This document shows, in pieces, positions 15,955 to 24,986 of a DNA stretch of 64,000 nucleotides. Every line of letters starts with the position of its first letter. Position 1 is the stretch's first letter. Under the pieces are notes generated by a model. It was not told where the DNA came from and made no database searches. It saw only the letters and a list, made by a program, of their open reading frames with translations. This DNA comes from Prevotella sp. tf2-5 (GTDB lineage Bacteria; Bacteroidota; Bacteroidia; Bacteroidales; Bacteroidaceae). The stretch lies in assembly GCF_900115435.1 (NCBI RefSeq), contig NZ_FOWK01000001.1, forward strand, positions 1 through 64,000. The letters are read 5' to 3'. The translations under genes and the position numbers were made by a program.

Positions 15955-16164
15955 TCAAATTTTAAGGTTGATGGTCACTGTCTTCTTTGCTTGGATTTCA
16001 AGCGTACTGTTGCTGAGGTTAATGTCAGCCGTCACGATGATGTTCGCACCGTCGGTCTTTATCGCTTCACGCAGTTCGCTATCCGTTGAGACTTTGGTCT
16101 GTGCCCGAGTTGTGGTAGCGCATAGCAGCACTGCCAGTAATATGAAAATCTTTATTCTATTCAT
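15955..16164 (-). pseudogene. Short secreted beta-helix leader, probably a truncated gene
   Basis: The 69-residue frame has a clean signal peptide (MNRIKIFILLAVLLCATTTRA followed by Q). It then has the opening pattern of a secreted right-handed beta-helix: DSELREAIKTDGANIIVTAD, then INLSNSTLEIQAKKTVTINL. It stops right after the first strand, where family members continue for hundreds of residues. It is therefore most likely the stump of a larger surface protein, although a real small secreted protein cannot be excluded. It lies just after direct repeat copy R1, in a position equivalent to that of the 24165-24827 gene after copy R2. Confidence 0.5.
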
Positions 16165-16194
16165 ATTTGATAGTTTTGTGATTGGTTTTTACTG

Positions 16195-16329
16195 AGCACA
16201 AAAATATAAAAAATGTCTGTACTATTAATAGTACAGACAAAAAATATTAGTTTATCAGACAATATTTAAAGACTGACTGACAAAATCTAAAATCTTTTTA
16301 GCGATATTTAAACCTCATCTCGCTCTAAT
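16195..16329. repeat. 135-bp direct repeat R1, downstream side of the RyR/CHAT operon
   Basis: This matches 24987-25121 base for base over 135 positions with roughly a dozen substitutions, and in the same orientation. It holds a perfect 26-bp palindrome (tgtctgtactattaatagta continuing to cagaca, 16213-16238). It ends with cctcatctcgctctaat. Together the two copies frame the six genes from 16361 to 24827. Confidence 0.88.
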
Positions 16330-16360
16330 CATCCCTATATCATAAAGCATCCATTTCAAC

Positions 16361-17731
16361 TTATCTCTTGGATTGCATACTACTCTTTGCCGCTGGTGCT
16401 CCCGATGCACCAGAAGCGCCACCTTGAGCCTGACTTGCTCCACCGGCGCCTGCTTTACTCGCTCCACCAGCACCTGCCTTACTTGCACCGCCACCTGACG
16501 ATGCGCCAATCCCCAGCATGCCTGGAAGAGCATTGAGAACGGGAGTATATGTAGCTTTTAAAATTGTAGTGCCATTATCACGGAACGTCGTGACAACATC
16601 ATTCAAATACTCGTTCTTAGCCTTACCATGATTCCGCATACGAACCAGTTGTTTGTAATCACGGTGCCAATTCTTTGAGCGTCCTGCCTTTGGATTATAC
16701 CTACACTTCTCTGAGAGAACCACTTTCATTTTGTATTCACCAGTTCCCCATGACGGATTATTAGCAGCCACGGGCATATAAGACCGGGGAACTACGAAAC
16801 AATCACCGTCCATATTAATTATAGGACGATTTTCTGCAATAGCCTGCTTACGACTGTATATGTACACAGAGTCTGTCAGATCTCTTTCGTTGATAGGAAT
16901 ATTCACAGAGAAAGAGCCAAGTTTTACGTCCTGATATACTTGAACTAACTCATTAATCCAGGAAGAATATATCTCCATTTGGATATTAACTATTGGGGAC
17001 TGATGTTCTTCAAAACTGAACTGACTAATTGTATTCCAATAGTCTATTTCATCTTGCGATGCCTCATTGGCACGAGGCTTCTCAATATGATTGGCTTTCA
17101 AATTAGGTAAAAAAGAGCGATAGGGATGGAATATGATAGTATCTACAACCAAATAGAATTTACTATGGAGGAACAAGTGGTCGAATTTCATGGTGTCAAT
17201 ATGGCACACCATTTTCAACACCTCTTTTCCACCTCTGTTAGCCTTAAGTGTAATACCATCGAAATTCATGTCGGATGGATCTAATGGACCATAGGTAGAC
17301 TGTCGGCCATAGAAATCACTTTGTCCTTTAACAGATTGAAGACTATCCACAAACATACACTCTTTTTGTCTCATCTGTTCCCATGCTTTCTTCTGTCTGG
17401 ACCGAATCTGTGTCAGATTGATAATCTCTGTTCCTATAATATTTATAATGGCAGCAACACCACCTGTAATCATAGAATTACCCATATCTGTCAAGATACT
17501 ACGATTGTGAGAACGATAATTGGAAGCCACTCGGTTGAGTTTGTCTTTCCTTTCCTCATTCATCGGGTTAATATTCAGGACAAAAGATGTCTCCAAACTA
17601 TTCATGTCAAGCCCGCTCATAATATCTTCACTTGGTTTACCCTTGCCCGGTTGAGAATGGAAGGACTGAGCCGTCGAAAGATTGGCAATGAGCATTAATA
17701 CACAAGTAATTAAAAATAATTTCGTTTTCAT
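16361..17731 (-). CDS. Secreted protein with Gly/Ala-rich repeat tail
   Basis: The 456-residue product has a signal peptide (residues 1-21, ending in NLSTA before Q). A body of about 380 residues follows with no domain I recognise, though a short hydrophobic patch (GGVAAIINIIGTEIINL, about 89-105) may insert in or lie on a membrane. The last 50 residues are low complexity: ASSGGG, then repeated GGASKAGA units, then SGAPAAKS. Such a tail may be a flexible linker or a protease-sensitive spacer. It is the last gene of the six-gene operon, 19 bases after the CHAT gene, and is followed by repeat R1. A substrate of the two proteases encoded upstream is one testable idea. Confidence 0.75.
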   Translation of the reverse strand: MKTKLFLITCVLMLIANLSTAQSFHSQPGKGKPSEDIMSGLDMNSLETSFVLNINPMNEERKDKLNRVASNYRSHNRSILTDMGNSMITGGVAAIINIIGTEIINLTQIRSRQKKAWEQMRQKECMFVDSLQSVKGQSDFYGRQSTYGPLDPSDMNFDGITLKANRGGKEVLKMVCHIDTMKFDHLFLHSKFYLVVDTIIFHPYRSFLPNLKANHIEKPRANEASQDEIDYWNTISQFSFEEHQSPIVNIQMEIYSSWINELVQVYQDVKLGSFSVNIPINERDLTDSVYIYSRKQAIAENRPIINMDGDCFVVPRSYMPVAANNPSWGTGEYKMKVVLSEKCRYNPKAGRSKNWHRDYKQLVRMRNHGKAKNEYLNDVVTTFRDNGTTILKATYTPVLNALPGMLGIGASSGGGASKAGAGGASKAGAGGASQAQGGASGASGAPAAKSSMQSKR

Positions 17732-17750
17732 TTTTATCGTATTTTAATGA

Positions 17751-20138
17751 TTATTCCAGTCCGTCTATTAAGATAAATGCGTTGTAGAAATAAGGTTTGT
17801 TAAATTTGGGGATGGTAATCCGCCTACGTTGAATGAACGACCCACTGGCAGTTCCTGTGGCAGAAGATCCGCCATATGTCTTCTCATACTTCTTCAAAGT
17901 CTCTCGAGCTGTCCAGAATGACTCATATAGAGACTTCCCTTTTTCTAAGTTCCTGTACAACTGAATTATAAAGAAACAAGTGGCTTCATCATCTACGCTC
18001 CACAATGTGGATATGATAGTCTTCACACCTGCCGTTTTCAATCCTCTCTGAAGTCCATAAACACCATCTGGCGTAATATATCCCAGTCCTGACATACAGG
18101 CTGATAGCACTGTTAAGTCAACGTTACTCAAATCCATCTTAGCCAATTCCCGTGCCGACAAAATACCATCATGGAAAGAAGCATCAAACGCCATTTGTCT
18201 TAAGTTCTTTTCCGATCCTGAGAGGAACAAGCAACTTTTAGAAAGTTGTAAATCAGAGGAGGAGGGTCGTATGTCTGTTCCTATTTTGGCTACCTCTGAA
18301 AACAATCCATGAGTTGATATATGTGCAATATGGTATTTCCCCATCAATTGACTCAAGGCAGCTTCAGTCAAAGAATCTGCTCGAAGGACCATATCTTCTG
18401 GGCGTTTGTTTCTAACACCCCTGATAGAGTCTATCTCTATTGCAGAATTCGGCAGAGGTGCAACCCTTATATCCATGGGTGCCAACAAAGAATAAGCCAA
18501 TTCGTCATTGTCTTTTTCCTTGTCTTCTGTTGTCAAGCCATATTCCACCCCGCCACATACCAGCATTTTGTCTGTCCGTACCTTGTGTTTAGCCTGTGTG
18601 AGCAATCTCGTTGTAGTCAGCCTATAAAATTGCTTTCCATCCAATGACGGTGGCACCATATACTCAATACCCATTTGATAGAAAATGCCATCCGGTGAAA
18701 AGTACACTTTCCTATTATCACCAATGGTTCTTACCATGTCGTCATTCCATATTAATCGACATAGCATACTATCATTATAAAGAGTATTTATCTTATCCTT
18801 ACTTTGCGTATCAGCAAAGACATCTTTTACCCGTAACCTTTCTGTCAGCAGGTAATCACTTATCTGTGCGACCTCACCTATATCAACAAATTGTGGACTG
18901 ACTGACTTCTTCGTAACAACCAAAGCGCCTAGGTGATTCTTACCTTTTTTTTCATAGACAAGATATTCTATGGCACAGCTCGAGACCGGAAGTTTTTCTC
19001 TTACCTGTTTCCAGTTGACACGAATAGATGCTAACGCACGTTTCTTATCAGCGACAGACATATTTTCCTTAAAGTCACGTCCCATTTGTAAAAGGACCGC
19101 CTTGCTATAGAGAGCAACGTCATACAGAAGGGCTGGTGCCTTTTCCTCTAACCTGAAACAGTCTGTGACAAAAGGTTGCTCAGTCATCCAATATTGTTCA
19201 CGTTCTGATTCACTCATATTGATAAAATAGGTATCAATATAATCCCTAGAAATGGAGAGGTATTGTTGGTAACATGAAATGGCTTCTGGACTATATATAC
19301 CGGTAGAGTCATACTGGAGCATCAGTATCTTCGCTTTCTTACGCAAAGCCTCGGCATAAGCACGTTTATCATTTACCTTTTTAAAATAAGCACATACAGA
19401 TTCTATTTCTCTCAACGCCTCAGTAAAACGAGCCAGACGAGCCAGACAAATAGCACGTTGTGACTCAACAATCTTTATATTCTGCTCTGTTTCTTTATTA
19501 CGGGCATCTAATTGATAGAGAGGACTTGCCAAAATAGAGTCCAAATGTGTCAAAGACTTATCATAGATCTCCTGTTTATAGTATAACTGAGCCAGATCGT
19601 CATGGACCTTACACATAAAAAAGGCATTTCCATAAAATGAACCTAGGCGTAACGCATCCTTTAAGGCGATTTCTGATGAGTCATATTTCTCTATCAGGAA
19701 ATAACGACTTCCGTCTATTTTTGCCAAAGTAGCCCAGAGTCCATTTTTTATTTCCTCTATTCCATTTCCTTCTTTCCAGTTTTTTTCCCTCAAGGATAAT
19801 CTTAGTTCATTGGAAACTGCCTCCATATCTGTATATACGCCTAACATATATGCTATCTCTGCCTTACTTTGCTTAATACGCCAATATGGATAGATAAACT
19901 CTTCGTCACTTAAGGAGGAGGCTTTCAAGTGTTTCTTGGATAATGTTGTCAGAACAGACTGGTCAGCTAAAAGGATATTGCGATATGCCAACAGATAGTC
20001 CTTTGATTCATTCAAGTTATATGCCTTGTCATAAAGGTTATAAATTTCATCGTCGAATACACCTTCTTCTTGCTGACCAAAAACTGGAGTTGCCAACAAA
20101 GAAATATAAAATATGATATACAGAACCCTCCTACTCAT
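17751..20138 (-). CDS. Secreted CHAT-domain (caspase-like) protease with helical-repeat N-terminus
   Basis: The start at 20138 (MSRRVLYIIFYISLLATPVF) gives a proper signal peptide and an 8-base overlap with the gene before. Residues about 30-330 are TPR-like helices (for example LAYRNILLADQ, AICLARLARFTEALREIESV). The CHAT domain follows at about 480-780. Its His is in HISTHGLFSE (His610) and its Cys in LTVLSACMSGLG (Cys681). GVYGLQRGLKTAGVKTIIST and LWSVDDEAT complete the fold. CHAT proteases are clan CD enzymes related to caspases, and bacterial ones act in conflict and cell-death systems such as Craspase-type complexes. An exported CHAT protein, with both catalytic residues kept, is unusual and points to activity outside the inner membrane. 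Confidence 0.88.
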   Translation of the reverse strand: MSRRVLYIIFYISLLATPVFGQQEEGVFDDEIYNLYDKAYNLNESKDYLLAYRNILLADQSVLTTLSKKHLKASSLSDEEFIYPYWRIKQSKAEIAYMLGVYTDMEAVSNELRLSLREKNWKEGNGIEEIKNGLWATLAKIDGSRYFLIEKYDSSEIALKDALRLGSFYGNAFFMCKVHDDLAQLYYKQEIYDKSLTHLDSILASPLYQLDARNKETEQNIKIVESQRAICLARLARFTEALREIESVCAYFKKVNDKRAYAEALRKKAKILMLQYDSTGIYSPEAISCYQQYLSISRDYIDTYFINMSESEREQYWMTEQPFVTDCFRLEEKAPALLYDVALYSKAVLLQMGRDFKENMSVADKKRALASIRVNWKQVREKLPVSSCAIEYLVYEKKGKNHLGALVVTKKSVSPQFVDIGEVAQISDYLLTERLRVKDVFADTQSKDKINTLYNDSMLCRLIWNDDMVRTIGDNRKVYFSPDGIFYQMGIEYMVPPSLDGKQFYRLTTTRLLTQAKHKVRTDKMLVCGGVEYGLTTEDKEKDNDELAYSLLAPMDIRVAPLPNSAIEIDSIRGVRNKRPEDMVLRADSLTEAALSQLMGKYHIAHISTHGLFSEVAKIGTDIRPSSSDLQLSKSCLFLSGSEKNLRQMAFDASFHDGILSARELAKMDLSNVDLTVLSACMSGLGYITPDGVYGLQRGLKTAGVKTIISTLWSVDDEATCFFIIQLYRNLEKGKSLYESFWTARETLKKYEKTYGGSSATGTASGSFIQRRRITIPKFNKPYFYNAFILIDGLE

Positions 20139-21339
20139 TATTCCTTGAATTGTAATTGATAAGCGCAAAAGCCATATTTTTCCCCGTGTGATTGCTAAGG
20201 GTCAACGTAAATGTATCGCTTTTCTTGATACCTTGTCGCAATCTGATATAACTAACGCCATCTATCACGGATCCTTTAATATCCTTCCCATCTTTCCTAA
20301 TCATGACTTCGAATTTGGCATTCTTATCATAGGGGACAACTGCAAACAATTGCTCTCCCTCACGGCCACTGATACTATAGCGAACAGATTTACTTTGTTT
20401 CACAGTAATTTCTATAAACGAATATTTATAGCGAGGATCACGACCATCACGGAACCTTCCTCCCGAATTAGTGACACCACCGTGACGTTTGAGTATACCG
20501 AAGCCCATGTCATTCAAACCAAACATGTCCACCGCATCTTTTGTAGTACATTCACCTGCTTTGTCAACAGGCAACTCATCCATCATAGTCCAGTTCATAT
20601 CTCTGTCCATTGCCCTACTGACTTTTCCCGCATTCTGAGATGAACGAAGGTCTATACAGCGCAACACCAAGCTTGCCATTTCATTAGGTATTACTGTTTT
20701 ATCAACCCCTTGCAGAGACTGGGCAGGAAGAGATATAGACGATAAAAGCAAAAGACATATCAATAGAAGTGGAATCATCTCTTCTGGCCAGAATTTAACC
20801 AATGAAGCAGCATAGCTTTTTCCTGTGTGACTGACTAGTCTCTTGCGTGGTTCAACATACTTGTTTAGGGCAGCCTCCGCTTTCTGTCGTATCTCCTTTA
20901 TTGTAGGTCTCTTTTGTGGAGAGAAACAGAGACAACGCTGTATCAAAGTGCTAAGATCCGAACTAGCATAAACAGAACTGATTCTTGGAATCTCCGTAAG
21001 TTCCGTCTGTGTTTCGCCACCCTTTCCTTCAAACACATTCGTACTGGTGATGACATAGAATGCCAAAGCCCCTAAGGTCCAGATAGCAGATGCCTCAGAA
21101 TTAATTTCTGTATTCTTATTAAATGTCTCCGGAGCAGCAAAAGCCCTATTACTATCAGTTTCAATTAATGAGATTTCTTTCAACAGGAAGTCATTGCCAA
21201 CAATAGCCACTGCATGTGGTGTGATATTACTGATTTTGTCAATCAGGCCATGAGCAGAAAGGTTTAATATCATTTGCCAGACTGTCCTTTCTGTTGAATA
21301 TCCTGCGATATCTTTCAGCGTAATCTCTTTCTTCATCAT
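20131..21339 (-). CDS. Membrane-spanning pseudokinase with extracytoplasmic domain
   Basis: Residues about 1-165 look like the C-lobe of a eukaryotic-type Ser/Thr kinase: AFAAPETF (the APE block), EASAIWTLGALAFYVIT (normally DxWSLG), and CLCFSPQKRPTIKEI (subdomain XI with its Arg). The N-lobe, the ATP-binding Lys, and the HRD and DFG motifs cannot be found; ITPHAVAIVGNDFLLKEISL sits where the catalytic loop should be. One membrane span (about 188-205, PLLLICLLLLSSISLPA) leads to a roughly 190-residue outer domain with a C-terminal beta-sandwich like that of the PPC family (ISGREGEQLFAVVPYDKNAK). It probably senses or scaffolds rather than phosphorylates. It overlaps its neighbours by 4 and 8 bases. 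Confidence 0.75.
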   Translation of the reverse strand: MMKKEITLKDIAGYSTERTVWQMILNLSAHGLIDKISNITPHAVAIVGNDFLLKEISLIETDSNRAFAAPETFNKNTEINSEASAIWTLGALAFYVITSTNVFEGKGGETQTELTEIPRISSVYASSDLSTLIQRCLCFSPQKRPTIKEIRQKAEAALNKYVEPRKRLVSHTGKSYAASLVKFWPEEMIPLLLICLLLLSSISLPAQSLQGVDKTVIPNEMASLVLRCIDLRSSQNAGKVSRAMDRDMNWTMMDELPVDKAGECTTKDAVDMFGLNDMGFGILKRHGGVTNSGGRFRDGRDPRYKYSFIEITVKQSKSVRYSISGREGEQLFAVVPYDKNAKFEVMIRKDGKDIKGSVIDGVSYIRLRQGIKKSDTFTLTLSNHTGKNMAFALINYNSRNNE

Positions 21340-22715
21340 CTTCTGTATTCTTCAATATCTTCTTCTACCTTGTCACCTTGTCTGTGCATGATAAGAACTT
21401 CTGTAATAGGCACAGCCCAGAACATTCCCTGATCTGCTCGTCCATCTGCTTTCGACACAATACCAATCACCTTAATGACACCTTCCACAATAGCAACTAC
21501 AGGACCGCCAGAATTTCCTCTATTGATAGGTGCCGATAACTGCATGCATCCAACCGGAATCTTTAAGGAGTCATCAATTGCCATTCCTGCATGGTTTCCA
21601 TAGACCACCGTCATATCATCCGCATCATTATCGTTCAGAGGATATCCTATAACGGCAATGTCAAGATTCTTCGAGTTGGTAAATCCTTTGACTTCCTCCC
21701 ATTCTGCCATAGACATCAATGGTTTATTACTTTCTCTTGTAAGACCTGTTGCTACGACATAAGCGAAATCACCTAGTTCCATATCCCTTCGATGTGCTAT
21801 CGGAAAAATGGTACGCCAATAGAAAACCTCTTTCGTATTTCCAAGACGCATCACCAAATCACGGCTTCTATTCACAAAGAAGTCTGTGGAATAGTAGTCG
21901 TACCGTTCAAAGCCCTTACTAATCACACAATGCGATCGTAGAACATATTTCTCATATCCCACCAATTTGTTTTCTGTTTCAGCTTTTACTGCCAGTCTGA
22001 CTTCTGGCAATATCTTTGACTTATTCGACACCCCGTCCCATTCCTCATCATTAATCCATGGTTCGATACAATGTCTTGCGGTAACGAATAATGTATCATC
22101 CCCTTCTTTGGCAAGGAATGCAGTACCTGCCGCAACTTCTGTCAACTCTATAGCATCCACTACAACACTATCGCAAAAGAGGTATACAGAGTCAACCATG
22201 ATATGGTAGACGGACTGATTAAACTGGCTTAAATCAGAGTGTCTTATATCTTCTTGAGGAGGTGACAGGACGCTGAGAGTTGCTATACCAAAAGCACACA
22301 GAGCGATAAACATTGTTACAACATAATACAGTTTATTATTCTTATGCTTTTTATATACGACACCACTACTGGCATCGTACTCCCCATCATCAAATATCTC
22401 AAATTTCAATTCTGTATGAGAATCACCATCATTAAACGACAGAATATCTCCATGTTGAAGAACTTGGGCGACAGGAATTTCTTTGCCATTAATAAGAATC
22501 TGATAACAGTCTGTCCTCCTCACTAAATACCATCCTTCCTCTTCTGCTTGCTGGAGGATGGTGGCATAAACCTGAGGCTCATATTTCTCTGATTCAGGCA
22601 ACAGTACACTGCACATTACACCCTGACCGATGTTCAAGGGTTTGCTCCCATTTTGAACGTAATCACCCACCCTATTTTTGTCTGGTGATATAGTATATAT
22701 TAGTCGGTAATACAT
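21336..22715 (-). CDS. FHA domain - membrane span - trypsin-like serine protease
   Basis: The N-terminal 108 residues form an FHA-like beta-sandwich (LNIGQGVMCSVLLPES, GWYLVRRTDCYQILINGKEI, HGDILSFNDGD). FHA domains bind phosphothreonine peptides. One membrane span follows (about 124-145, YYVVTMFIALCAFGIATLSV). The rest is a trypsin-fold protease with an intact triad: His215 in VTARHCIEP, Asp286 in SRDLVMRLG and Ser402 in NRGNSGGPVVAI. The topology implied is FHA in the cytoplasm and protease in the periplasm, so binding of a phosphoprotein could control proteolysis across the membrane. It overlaps the RyR gene by 16 bases and the pseudokinase gene by 4. Confidence 0.85.
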   Translation of the reverse strand: MYYRLIYTISPDKNRVGDYVQNGSKPLNIGQGVMCSVLLPESEKYEPQVYATILQQAEEEGWYLVRRTDCYQILINGKEIPVAQVLQHGDILSFNDGDSHTELKFEIFDDGEYDASSGVVYKKHKNNKLYYVVTMFIALCAFGIATLSVLSPPQEDIRHSDLSQFNQSVYHIMVDSVYLFCDSVVVDAIELTEVAAGTAFLAKEGDDTLFVTARHCIEPWINDEEWDGVSNKSKILPEVRLAVKAETENKLVGYEKYVLRSHCVISKGFERYDYYSTDFFVNRSRDLVMRLGNTKEVFYWRTIFPIAHRRDMELGDFAYVVATGLTRESNKPLMSMAEWEEVKGFTNSKNLDIAVIGYPLNDNDADDMTVVYGNHAGMAIDDSLKIPVGCMQLSAPINRGNSGGPVVAIVEGVIKVIGIVSKADGRADQGMFWAVPITEVLIMHRQGDKVEEDIEEYRR

Positions 22716-24178
22716 GATTTGATAATTAGTGGGATTCCTTGTATCAAAGCCATATCATAGACATTGACGTTCTTGCCAGTGCTGTCTGTCCGAAGGTCGC
22801 TGAAAGCGCGTAAATCATAGTGTATCTTTTTTTGACGTAGTGCTTTCTTCTGGGAGATATCGTTCTCTACGAGCTTTTCCTCCTTTTCTGTCACAGGTCT
22901 ATAACCCAGAATAAGTTCTTCTACACTCCAACGGTTATGCTCTACCTCCGTCAAAATATTAATTTCTTCTAGAGTCACGGCATAATACGCCTCCCAGTCT
23001 TCCGACGTGTGACCGATAGAATGCATCTTTGTCCCTAACGTCATCGCATTGAAGATATTAGAATACTGCTTTGACAAAGAACCTATTTGTCTCCATTGCA
23101 TTTCCAATTTGTCTTCGTCGATAGAAGCAGGAGCCGTTATCGGATCTCCCGATACAAGCGAAAAACAATGATTATACACATAGTTGACCCTTTGAGCCAA
23201 TCGTTTTAGTGTACGAAGGGTATTTATATCACAACATTCACTGCCAAACGGATAAACAGAAGAATAAGTTCCTTCTTTTGTAGCAATCTGTATCAGTTCA
23301 CTCTCTTCTGTATGGCATAGAACAGGAATCTCTTGATTATAAACCTGCTGTGGCAAGCCAAAAGATTCACTATAATTACGATTATTGTCAGTATGACAAA
23401 CAGCAATCGTCAACAGATGACGATTATCTGTACTCCATTCTTCTAGTTTTTGTCTAACAGCATCATTCCTGATGTTTCCATTGACAAATTCCCACTCTAC
23501 GTCAACAAAATCTTTACGATGCTCTTTCTCGTACATCGGACGGTGTACAAGACACTGGGGATGTGTGTCATTTAAATCAATGGTACGATAATAAGAATTA
23601 TCAAACAGATGAGCGTAACGTTGTATCAGCCGGTCTCTTCCATCATAAACATTTTCGTCAATGATGGTGATACGTGTTCTTAACCGTGTGTCTTTACAAT
23701 AGTTCGGATAATGGGCAACTAGGGCTGCATTAAGAGCAAGGGCCTCCGTTTGGGCTGAGAAGCCTACAAGAACGAGATGAACAGTGGTATCACTTCCGTA
23801 CGCAATAGGCTGTCGGTCTAATGATGGAAATTTTGAAGGAAGATTAGGGAGTTTTACAAAAATAGTCTTTGCCAACAAATCTTCCATTGTCGTGGCAAAT
23901 ACATCCACTTTATCCTCGATTTCTTGAGGAAGCCCAACCGTCTGTAAAAGCCATAGTGATGTCTGGTCACATAAAATAAGATAGCATTCCAAACGCTTCG
24001 ATTCACTTTCGTTATATTTCCTCGCTTCCTCTGTAAGCCGCTTAATGGCGGCATTGTCGTCCTTTTCTAGAAAAACTAATTCACCAGCAGCCTTTTCACG
24101 GACTGCCAGTGAATTATTTTGATTATATGTGCTTATAATAAGCATACAGGTGTCTGTTACATAATTAGTTCGTGCCAA
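22700..24178 (-). CDS. Soluble RyR-domain protein with Rossmann-like region
   Basis: The 492-residue product has no signal peptide or membrane span. An N-terminal part (about 1-115) is of unknown type. It is followed by a nucleotide-binding-like region (about 128-290; TVHLVLVGFSAQTEALALNA, RITIIDENVYDGRDRLI) and a C-terminal RyR domain (about 400-475; INILTEVEHNRWSVEELILG). From residue 128 on, it parallels the channel-like protein at 13585-15741, so the pair probably arose by duplication, one member keeping the membrane channel. RyR domains in bacteria tend to occur with nucleotide-binding and conflict-type proteins; the ligand is unknown. The gene overlaps the PPC gene by 14 bases and the FHA-protease gene by 16. 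Confidence 0.8.
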   Translation of the reverse strand: MARTNYVTDTCMLIISTYNQNNSLAVREKAAGELVFLEKDDNAAIKRLTEEARKYNESESKRLECYLILCDQTSLWLLQTVGLPQEIEDKVDVFATTMEDLLAKTIFVKLPNLPSKFPSLDRQPIAYGSDTTVHLVLVGFSAQTEALALNAALVAHYPNYCKDTRLRTRITIIDENVYDGRDRLIQRYAHLFDNSYYRTIDLNDTHPQCLVHRPMYEKEHRKDFVDVEWEFVNGNIRNDAVRQKLEEWSTDNRHLLTIAVCHTDNNRNYSESFGLPQQVYNQEIPVLCHTEESELIQIATKEGTYSSVYPFGSECCDINTLRTLKRLAQRVNYVYNHCFSLVSGDPITAPASIDEDKLEMQWRQIGSLSKQYSNIFNAMTLGTKMHSIGHTSEDWEAYYAVTLEEINILTEVEHNRWSVEELILGYRPVTEKEEKLVENDISQKKALRQKKIHYDLRAFSDLRTDSTGKNVNVYDMALIQGIPLIIKSCITD

Positions 24179-24827
24179 TTAAATAACTATTATATACACT
24201 ACCACGGTTTACAATCTTGACAGTGAACTTACCTGTCCGACGTGGGGTGAAGGTAACTACACAGTCGTCGGTGTAATCAGCATCTCGTGCTACCAAAGTT
24301 CCATTATTGTCATATACATAAAGGTCAAGGTCGGTATCTCCATCACCTACGACAATCACCATTGCAGACTCACCAGCTTTGAAGTTGACTTCATATAAAT
24401 CAGAACTTCCTGCATTAACATGACTTTCTCCATACTTAGGACCACCAACTGCACCACGGACGTTACTATTCACATCATCAATAAGAGCCAGAAGCACACC
24501 GTCATCACCTGCTTTTGCCTTAGCATCGGCAAGAAGTTTTGCCGGCTCCACTGAAACTTGTCCTTTTTTTCCAGCCTTTGATCCTGGCTGCCCCTTGTCA
24601 CCTTCCACTTTCTTCTTATCCTCAAGCGTAAAGCCAGCCTTCTTGGAGATACGAGCAGCTTGAATGAGCGACAAAGCATCATCATTGGCATAACCATACT
24701 TTGATAATTCTGCTGCTAATCGTAATGCCTTTTCTCCTTCGGGAACTACTCCTGTTGCGTCTTTCTCTTCTTGTGCCATCACTGCCATTGGAAGCATCAG
24801 GGCAATCATTACAAATAATTTTTTCAT
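24165..24827 (-). CDS. Secreted protein with C-terminal PPC-like beta-sandwich
   Basis: The 220-residue product has a signal peptide (MKKLFVMIALMLPMAVMA followed by QEE). A helical middle part follows (about 25-115), then a C-terminal beta-domain (about 125-220) with the pattern of bacterial pre-peptidase C-terminal (PPC) domains: SSDLYEVNFKAGESAMVIVV, DTDLDLYVYDNNG and TGKFTVKIVNRG. PPC domains often accompany secreted peptidases and bind surfaces or inhibit or guide the enzyme. As first gene of the operon that encodes two proteases, it may be their partner. A weak -7 box (TAATTTTA at 24900-24907, bottom strand) lies upstream. Confidence 0.78.
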   Translation of the reverse strand: MKKLFVMIALMLPMAVMAQEEKDATGVVPEGEKALRLAAELSKYGYANDDALSLIQAARISKKAGFTLEDKKKVEGDKGQPGSKAGKKGQVSVEPAKLLADAKAKAGDDGVLLALIDDVNSNVRGAVGGPKYGESHVNAGSSDLYEVNFKAGESAMVIVVGDGDTDLDLYVYDNNGTLVARDADYTDDCVVTFTPRRTGKFTVKIVNRGSVYNSYLIGTN

Positions 24828-24899
24828 AGTTTTTTAATTTAAATGATTAATAATATTATTAAAAATAGTTTTAAATAATTGTTATTGCATAATCGGTGC

Positions 24900-24907
24900 T
24901 AAAATTA
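24900..24907 (-). promoter_or_regulatory. Weak -7 box of the six-gene RyR/CHAT operon
   Basis: TAATTTTA on the bottom strand is one base off TAnnTTTG. A TTTG lies about 19 bases upstream on the same strand, in CTTTGCTG, as expected for the -33 element. The ATG is about 73 bases downstream. Confidence 0.4.
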
Positions 24908-24986
24908 CAACATTTTTATGAAACAGCAAAGATTTTATGGAAATTATTTTAGCAATATCAGTAAATTTCACACTTTTTTATCAAAA

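Noticed and set aside
13585..24827. CBASS, Pycsar or Thoeris assignment for the RyR/CHAT region
   Set aside because: No cyclase, TIR or SMODS-type gene was found, and two of the proteases are exported. The set does not match these known systems.
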